DNA of 47,801 bases, taken from CANKHJ01 sp035556495. GTDB taxonomy: Bacteria > Pseudomonadota > Alphaproteobacteria > Rhizobiales > Xanthobacteraceae. Below are positions 42,523 to 47,801 of the stretch, piece by piece; position 1 is the stretch's first letter; the number at the start of each line of letters is the position of its first letter. Position numbers and translations under genes: made by a program. The stretch lies in the NCBI GenBank assembly GCA_035556495.1, contig DATMEW010000149.1, forward strand, positions 1-47,801. Reading direction: 5' to 3'. Below the pieces are notes generated by a model. The model had not been told where the DNA came from and searched no databases. It saw only the letters and a program-made list of their open reading frames with translations.

Positions 42523-43731
42523 TTACTTCTTGACCGGATTGTCGATCTTCCACGGGTCCTTCACCATCGGAACCATGCCGATCTGGGTATTGACCAGCTT
42601 GCCGTCCTTCTTTTCGACCCGCCGAATGTAGACGTTCTGAATGACGTCGCGTTCCTCCGGATCGATCGTGATTTCGCCGCGCGGGCTCTTGAACGTCTTG
42701 CCGGCAACGGCCGCGACGAATTTCGGCCCGTCCACCGCCGCGCCGGTCTCGCGCAGGGCGGAATAGATCACATTCATGCCGTCCCACGCACCGACGGAGG
42801 CAAGATCGACCATGCTGTTCGCGCCGTGCATCTTCGCGAGTTGAGCTCGCATCGTCTTGTTTTCCGGTGAATCGTTGGATTCGACATAGTGGCTCACCGA
42901 CACCACACCGGTGACGTCATCGGTGAAATGCGGCAGATACAATTCATCCATCTCACCTGCCGCAAACAGCTTGATGCCGGCCTGCTTCAACCCGCGCTCC
43001 ATGAACGCCTTCACGGCCGCAATCGACGGCGCGCCGCTGGGCTGAAAGATGTAGAGCGCATCGGGCTTGGCCTGAAGCACCCGCTCCATATGAACGGAGA
43101 AGTTCGTCTCCTGCTGCGGCGTACGGGCCGAGCCGACGATCTTGCCCCCTGCCGCCGTGAATGTCTTATGGAAATAGGCCTCGGCGTCATGGCCCGGCGC
43201 ATAGTCGGTGACCAGCGTGTAAGCCGTTTTCACGCCGCTTTCGGCGACCCATTTGCCGAGCGCGGACAGCCACTGCGGCAGGGTATTGCTGACCCGCACG
43301 AAATATGGCGACCCGCGCGTGATCGACGCCGTCGAAGCATTCATCAGGACGACCGGCATTTTTACTTGCGTGGCGATCTCCGCCACCGCCATGGCATGGG
43401 GCGAGAGGTCGAAGCCGGTTAGAACCTTGACGCGCTCGCGCAGCACGAGTTCCTCGGCAAGCTGCTTGGCCTTGTCCGCGCCGGCGCTGGCGGCGTCGCG
43501 ATAGACGACCTGGACTTCGATATCCTCGCCCTTCGGCCCCTTGATGGTCTTGCCATATACCGCCTGATAGGCCTCTACCGACCGCTGGAACTGAGCCCCC
43601 CATGCCGCGAAGGCGCCGGTAAAATCCGCGATCAGGCCGACCTTCACCGTTTCGGCGGCTACGACTGGCGACGCCGAAAATGCAGCGCTCAGACACAGAC
43701 CCAGACCGACAACGAGCCCTCGTTTCATCAT
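42523..43731 (-). CDS. Branched-chain-amino-acid-type ABC substrate-binding protein
   Basis: Periplasmic Leu/Ile/Val-type binding protein (peripla_BP_6), 402 residues. Signal peptide ending PVVAAE, then VKVGLIADFTGAFAAWG, DAASAGADKAKQLAEELV, FVRVSNTLPQW and VGAWDGMNVIYSAL. GAGGAAG precedes a double ATG; the first was taken. No LivHMGF permease or ATPase genes are near, so it either serves a transporter elsewhere or acts with the MetE-like gene beside it. Ligand unknown. Confidence 0.9.
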   Translation of the reverse strand: MMKRGLVVGLGLCLSAAFSASPVVAAETVKVGLIADFTGAFAAWGAQFQRSVEAYQAVYGKTIKGPKGEDIEVQVVYRDAASAGADKAKQLAEELVLRERVKVLTGFDLSPHAMAVAEIATQVKMPVVLMNASTASITRGSPYFVRVSNTLPQWLSALGKWVAESGVKTAYTLVTDYAPGHDAEAYFHKTFTAAGGKIVGSARTPQQETNFSVHMERVLQAKPDALYIFQPSGAPSIAAVKAFMERGLKQAGIKLFAAGEMDELYLPHFTDDVTGVVSVSHYVESNDSPENKTMRAQLAKMHGANSMVDLASVGAWDGMNVIYSALRETGAAVDGPKFVAAVAGKTFKSPRGEITIDPEERDVIQNVYIRRVEKKDGKLVNTQIGMVPMVKDPWKIDNPVKK

Positions 43732-43887
43732 CAAACTTCCTCCCCATTGGCGTCTCTGATGCTCACGCCGTTACTGTCATTATTGACAGGCTTTTGACCG
43801 CACGCCAACGGATTCGTGTCCGCCGGGACAGGCCGGCTTTGCCCATGCCGATAGGCAGCTGCCCACCGCTTCCGGAGGCAGCAGGAA

Positions 43888-44373
43888 TCATCCGTCGCGC
43901 AACATCTTTCGCATCGGAAAGCTACGGCTGGCGCCGAACAAATTCACCGGCGGGCCGGCCTCCATATATCCCCGTCCGCGATAGAATCTCCGCGCCGTCG
44001 TGGTGCTGATCAGCGTTGCATCGGGCCAGCGGTGCCGGCGGGCGATATCCTCCAGCGCCGCCAGCATCGCACCGCTGACGCCGGAAAAGCGCACATCGGG
44101 GGACACATAGTTGAGGGTGATTTCGCCGGGCCTGCGAATGATCGCGACCCCGAGAATGGCGAACGGTTCAGCAGCAACCGCTACAACACAATGATTCTGC
44201 GGATTGGCGAACCAATCCGCGACATTCTCCGGCGTCTTGCTCGCCAGCCACCGCGCAAGGATGTCCGGATCATGGGCATGATCCGCCACGCACAGTTCGA
44301 CGATGGAGCGGCGGATTGTCTCGCAGGCCGCCGCCGCGTCGGACACCTCGGCGCGGCGGACGACGAATTCCAT
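43888..44373 (-). CDS. GNAT-family N-acetyltransferase
   Basis: 161 residues, one GNAT fold. MEFVVRRAEVSDAAAACETIRRSIVELC is the usual N-terminal part, NHCVVAVAAEPFAILGVAII the core strands, and the acetyl-CoA region is VRFSGVSGAMLAALEDIARRHRW (weaker than the canonical RxxGxG/A), ending FYRGRGYMEAG. The start matches the family. Substrate cannot be inferred. Six bases after the phosphomannomutase gene, so likely the same transcript. Confidence 0.86.
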   Translation of the reverse strand: MEFVVRRAEVSDAAAACETIRRSIVELCVADHAHDPDILARWLASKTPENVADWFANPQNHCVVAVAAEPFAILGVAIIRRPGEITLNYVSPDVRFSGVSGAMLAALEDIARRHRWPDATLISTTTARRFYRGRGYMEAGPPVNLFGASRSFPMRKMLRDG

Positions 44374-44380
44374 CCCGGCC

Positions 44381-45880
44381 TCAGATGGTCTGGTTATACG
44401 CGCCCACCTCGGAGTGGGTGCGCAGTACGCCGTCGATGGCCTTGAACATCTCCCGCATGTTGGCCTCCGAAACCGGGCTCTCCACCACCACGACCAACTC
44501 CGGCTTGTTGGATGAGGCGCGCACAAGGCCCCAGGTGCCGTCCGCCACCGTAACGCGCACACCGTTGACCGTGACGAGATCGCGGATCGGCTGGCCGATC
44601 ACCGTCGCGCCTTGCTTCTGCAACGCCTCGAAATGCTTCACCACATCGGCCACGACGCCATACTTGGTCTCGTCGTCGCAATGGGGCGACATGGTCGGCG
44701 ACGACCAGGTCTTGGGCAGCGCATCCTTGAGATCCGCCATGCTCTTTCCCGGATTGCGGTCGAGCATGTCGCAGACGGCGATGGCCGAGACGAGGCCGTC
44801 GTCATAGCCACGGCCGAACGGCTCGCGGAAGAAGAAGTGTCCGGATTTCTCGAAGCCGACCATCGCGCCCAGCTCGTTGGTGCGGCGCTTCATGTAGGAA
44901 TGGCCGGTCTTCCAGTAGTCGATGCGGACCTTGTTGGCGATCAGTTCCGGATCGGTGAGAAAGAGCCCGGTGGACTTCACGTCCACGACGAACTGCGCGC
45001 CGGGATGCAGCTTGGAGATATCCCGCGCCAGCATCACGCCGATCTTGTCCGCGAAAATTTCCTCGCCGGTATTGTCCACCACGCCGCAGCGGTCGCCGTC
45101 GCCGTCGAAGCCGAGGCCGACATCGGCCTTGTGCTCCAGTACCGCATCGCGGATCGCATGGAGCATCTCCATGTCTTCCGGGTTCGGGTTGTATTTCGGG
45201 AAGGTGTGGTCGAGTTCGCAATCGAGCCGGACCACCTCGCAGCCGAGCGCCTCGAGCACCTGCGGCGCGAAGGCGCCCGCCGTGCCGTTGCCACAGGCGC
45301 AGACGACTTTCAGCTTGCGTGTGAGCTTCGGGCGGCTGGTGAGGTCGGCGATATAGCGCGCCGGGAAATTCTCGACGAATGCGTAGGAGCCGCCGCCGCG
45401 CAGGTCGAATTTCGCGCCGAGCACGATCTCCTTGAGCCGTGTCATCTCGTCGGGGCCGAAGGTCAGCGGCCGGTTTGCGCCCATCTTCACGCCGGTCCAG
45501 CCATTGTCGTTATGGGACGCCGTGACCATGGCGACGCAGGGCACATCGAGATCGAATTGCGCGAAATAGGCCATCGGCGTCACCGCGAGGCCGATGTCAT
45601 GGACCTTGCAGCCGGCGGCGAGCAGGCCGGAGATCAGCGCATATTTCACCGAGGCCGAATAGCCGCGGAAGTCGTGGCCGGTGACGATTTCCGGCTTCAC
45701 ACCCAATTCCCGGATCAGCGTGCCGAGGCCCATGCCCACGGCCTGAAGGCCCATCAGGTTGATCTCCTTTTCCAGCAGCCAGCGCGCGTCGTATTCGCGG
45801 AAGCCGGTCGGCTTCACCATCGGCCCGGACTCATAGGCATAGGTGTTGGGGGACAAACTCGGCTGCGGCTGCGGAAACAT
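44381..45880 (-). CDS. Phosphomannomutase/phosphoglucomutase
   Basis: Interconverts hexose 1- and 6-phosphates for surface polysaccharide and nucleotide-sugar supply. 499 residues. Order: FREYDARW start motif, phospho-serine Ser122 in VTASHNDNGWTGVKMG, metal loop DGDGDR (259-264), sugar loop FEKSGHFFF (343-351) and phosphate-binding C-terminal region (TVNGVRVTVADGTWGLVRASSNKPELVVVVES). All catalytic residues are present. The ATG beginning MFPQPQP was used; a frame open upstream is not conserved. Confidence 0.94.
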   Translation of the reverse strand: MFPQPQPSLSPNTYAYESGPMVKPTGFREYDARWLLEKEINLMGLQAVGMGLGTLIRELGVKPEIVTGHDFRGYSASVKYALISGLLAAGCKVHDIGLAVTPMAYFAQFDLDVPCVAMVTASHNDNGWTGVKMGANRPLTFGPDEMTRLKEIVLGAKFDLRGGGSYAFVENFPARYIADLTSRPKLTRKLKVVCACGNGTAGAFAPQVLEALGCEVVRLDCELDHTFPKYNPNPEDMEMLHAIRDAVLEHKADVGLGFDGDGDRCGVVDNTGEEIFADKIGVMLARDISKLHPGAQFVVDVKSTGLFLTDPELIANKVRIDYWKTGHSYMKRRTNELGAMVGFEKSGHFFFREPFGRGYDDGLVSAIAVCDMLDRNPGKSMADLKDALPKTWSSPTMSPHCDDETKYGVVADVVKHFEALQKQGATVIGQPIRDLVTVNGVRVTVADGTWGLVRASSNKPELVVVVESPVSEANMREMFKAIDGVLRTHSEVGAYNQTI

Positions 45881-46085
45881 GCGCGGTCCTGTGGTTCGGT
45901 GCTTAAAAGGAGGGTGGAGCGGGATGGGCGGACGATCAACGGAAAAATGGTCGGAACGGTGACGGCGCGCGTGCTTTCGGCGGTCCAGCGCAAAAGATAC
46001 TGCGCATAGATACCTGCGCATGCTGAACAACGCATGACCGGCGTTGGTGTTCGACCCTCCCGGCCCCGTTCTCAGGCCCCGCGCG

Positions 46086-47801
46086 TCATGTTCCACGCGG
46101 TTTGGCGCGGCGGGTCGGCTCCGCCGCGGCCGGGTCCTCCGGCCAGGGATGGCGGGGGTAGCGCCCGCGCAGGTCCGCCCGCACGGCGGCATAGCTGCCG
46201 GCCCAGAAGCCGGGCAGATCCCGCGTGAGCTGGACCGGACGATGCGCAGGAGACAGCAATTCCAGCAGCAGCGGCACCCGCCCGCCGGCAATTGCGGGGT
46301 GGTGCGCAAGGCCGAACAGCTCCTGCAACCGCAGCGCCGCTTTCGGCCCCCCTTCGGCGGCGTAGTCGATCGGGATGCGCGAGCCAGTCGGCGCCTCGAA
46401 ATGGGTCGGCGCCTCAGCGTCGAGCCGCTGGCGCAGCGGCCATGGCAGCGGGCCGAGCAGCGCCTGGGACAATTCGTCGGCCCGGAGGTCGGCGGCAGCG
46501 GTCTTGTCCATGAGGACCGGCGCAAGCCATTCATCGGCCGAAGCCACGAGGCCGGCGTCGGACAGGTCCGGCCAGTCCTCGCCTTCGGCCTTGCGCAGGA
46601 ACATGACGCGGTCGCGTAATTGCCGGGAAGCGTCGGACCAGGGCAGACGGTCGATGCCCTGCGAGAGGAGCCCGGCGGCCAGCACACTGGCGGTTTCGGC
46701 GTCCGGCGCGACGCGCAGGATCTGTTCGGCCAGCGTCAACGCGCCGAGGCGGCGCTGGCGGCGCGCCCGCAGGCTGCGGCTCGCCGGCTCGAAGGTCACG
46801 GTGTCCCGGCTCTCGATCTGCCCGGCGAACAAGCGCTCGATCTCCTCCGGCGTTATGGCGGCGGCGAGCTGGATGCGGCCCTGGGCCGCCGTGCCGGTCA
46901 TGTCCGCCACGACGATGAACGGCTCCCGCGCCAATGCCGATGCGGGATCGAGCTTTGCCCCGCGCCCGTTGGCAAGCTGGAACAGTCCCTCCCCGCCACC
47001 CCGGCTGCGGGCCACACGGTCGGGATAAGCCAGCGCCAGCGTCGCCCCGATGGAGGCGGCTTCCGGGGCTTCGCCGTCACGACCCTCCCGCGCAGTATCA
47101 GCCCAGCGTCGCGCCATGGCCAGCGCCTCGCGGGCGCGGCCGGAGCGATCCCGGCTCAAGGCATCGAGGCGGTGGCCGAGGTCCGGATCGGTACCGCCGA
47201 GGCCACGTTCGGTCACGACCAGCGCGATCCGCGCCGCCAGCGCCGGGTCGGCCGCCTCCGTGACCATCCGCGCGAGGCGCGGCGGCAGCGGCAGGTCGCG
47301 CAGCCGCTTGCCGTGATCCGTGATGCGGCCGTCGCCGTCCAGCGCGCCGAGGCTGCGCAGCAGCGCCGCCGCCTCGCTCCATGCGGCCTTCGGCGGCGGG
47401 TCGAGAAAGGCCAGCGTCGCCGGGTCGCTCACGCCCCAATGGGCAAGATCGAGCGCCAGCCCTGATAGGTCCGCCGCGAGAATTTCCGGCCGCGCGGACG
47501 CTTCCAGCGATGACGTCTGCGCCTCGTCCCAGAGCCGGTAGCAGACGCCCGGCTCGGTTCGGCCGGCGCGGCCACGGCGCTGATCGGCGGCGGCGCGGGA
47601 GACCCGGACAGTCTCCAGCCGGGTAACGCCGACATCGGGCTCGTAGCGCGGCACGCGGGAAAGGCCGCCATCGACTACAATCCGCACGCCCTCGATGGTC
47701 AGCGAGGTTTCGGCGATGGACGTCGCCAGCACCACCTTGCGCCGGCCGGACGGCGCCGGTGCGATGGCCCGGTCCTGCACGTCCGCATCCAGCGCGCCAT
47801 A
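46086..47801 (-). CDS. hrpB: ATP-dependent helicase HrpB, C-terminal part, runs off right edge
   Basis: DEAH-box helicase of bacterial HrpB type. The 571 residues present lack the N-terminal helicase domain, which lies beyond the window. The fragment opens at YGALDADVQDRA, then motif V (VLATSIAETSLTI), motif VI (DQRRGRAGR), the helicase-associated domain, and the HrpB-specific C-terminal domain with LLLELLSPAHRPVQLTRDLPGFW and DLRGRYPRHPWPEDP, the hallmark ending. Its cellular role is not well known. The frame is open to the window edge. Confidence 0.94.
   Translation of the reverse strand, partial: YGALDADVQDRAIAPAPSGRRKVVLATSIAETSLTIEGVRIVVDGGLSRVPRYEPDVGVTRLETVRVSRAAADQRRGRAGRTEPGVCYRLWDEAQTSSLEASARPEILAADLSGLALDLAHWGVSDPATLAFLDPPPKAAWSEAAALLRSLGALDGDGRITDHGKRLRDLPLPPRLARMVTEAADPALAARIALVVTERGLGGTDPDLGHRLDALSRDRSGRAREALAMARRWADTAREGRDGEAPEAASIGATLALAYPDRVARSRGGGEGLFQLANGRGAKLDPASALAREPFIVVADMTGTAAQGRIQLAAAITPEEIERLFAGQIESRDTVTFEPASRSLRARRQRRLGALTLAEQILRVAPDAETASVLAAGLLSQGIDRLPWSDASRQLRDRVMFLRKAEGEDWPDLSDAGLVASADEWLAPVLMDKTAAADLRADELSQALLGPLPWPLRQRLDAEAPTHFEAPTGSRIPIDYAAEGGPKAALRLQELFGLAHHPAIAGGRVPLLLELLSPAHRPVQLTRDLPGFWAGSYAAVRADLRGRYPRHPWPEDPAAAEPTRRAKPRGT

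Noticed and set aside
45508..45530. Phosphomannomutase active-site loop reads SHND instead of SHNP
   Set aside because: I believe this form is usual in the alphaproteobacterial group; catalytic Ser and metal loop are intact.
44612..46009. A 465-codon open frame on the plus strand
   Set aside because: Antisense to the phosphomannomutase gene, no motifs.

Overview
The window is chromosomal DNA from a GC-rich alphaproteobacterium, most likely a member of the Hyphomicrobiales (Rhizobiales). The pointers are a Rhizobiales-type porin start, a TIGR02301-type protein, the dnaX-ybaB-recR order beside the SRP RNA, a rhizobial Tad/Cpa pilus locus, a probable Irr-type iron box, and a CycM-KdsB-PheA block. 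Genus cannot be fixed from the sequence alone. No transposase, integrase, phage gene or CRISPR array is visible.

Layout. 1-5 kb: the start of a porin gene (leaving the window at the left edge), a long non-coding stretch ending in a structured leader, nhaA, and then a decayed heme-uptake locus. That locus has a retained iron-box-like site, a TonB-dependent heme receptor broken by several frameshifts, and the C-terminal half of a heme oxygenase, followed by an apparently intact DUF454 membrane protein gene. 5-10.4 kb: tRNA-Pro(CGG), a Sua5-type tRNA-modification enzyme, a D-2-hydroxyacid (2-hydroxyglutarate-like) dehydrogenase, an SRAP DNA-damage protein, a Nudix hydrolase and two small conserved proteins. 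10.4-15.5 kb: recR, ybaB and dnaX read leftward. The SRP RNA gene ffs with a clear promoter lies upstream of dnaX, and a HIT protein, nudC and an Lrp-type regulator read rightward.

15.6-27.7 kb holds a full Tad (Flp) pilus system. Reading left are two TadE-like pseudopilins and a stand-alone protein carrying only the CpaC N-terminal domain. Reading right are flp, cpaA (prepilin peptidase), cpaB, cpaC (secretin), cpaD, cpaE, cpaF (ATPase), tadB and tadC. Reading left again is a TadD lipoprotein. Several pilus promoters carry TTAA-N7-TTAA-like sites that could be CtrA boxes, which would tie pilus assembly to the cell cycle as in Caulobacter; this is inference.

27.8-38.5 kb: an M17 aminopeptidase overlapping an NlpC/P60 cell-wall hydrolase, an ADP-ribose-type Nudix enzyme, and a Yej-type peptide ABC importer with two tandem substrate-binding proteins (yejA-like x2, yejB, yejE, yejF). 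38.7-41.3 kb: membrane cytochrome c (CycM type) divergent from kdsB-pheA. 41.3-47.8 kb: a MetE-like zinc methyltransferase, an orphan branched-chain-amino-acid-type binding protein, a GNAT acetyltransferase, a phosphomannomutase/phosphoglucomutase and the C-terminal part of the HrpB helicase (cut by the right edge).

Most of this is conserved core gene content. The observations most worth following are the nhaA leader, which folds on paper into a pseudoknotted structure with a mutually exclusive hairpin and may be a cation-responsive riboswitch; the decayed heme locus; the inverted repeats and CtrA-like sites of the pilus locus; and the homopolymer tract at the start of cpaF. I found no system that I can call convincingly new.
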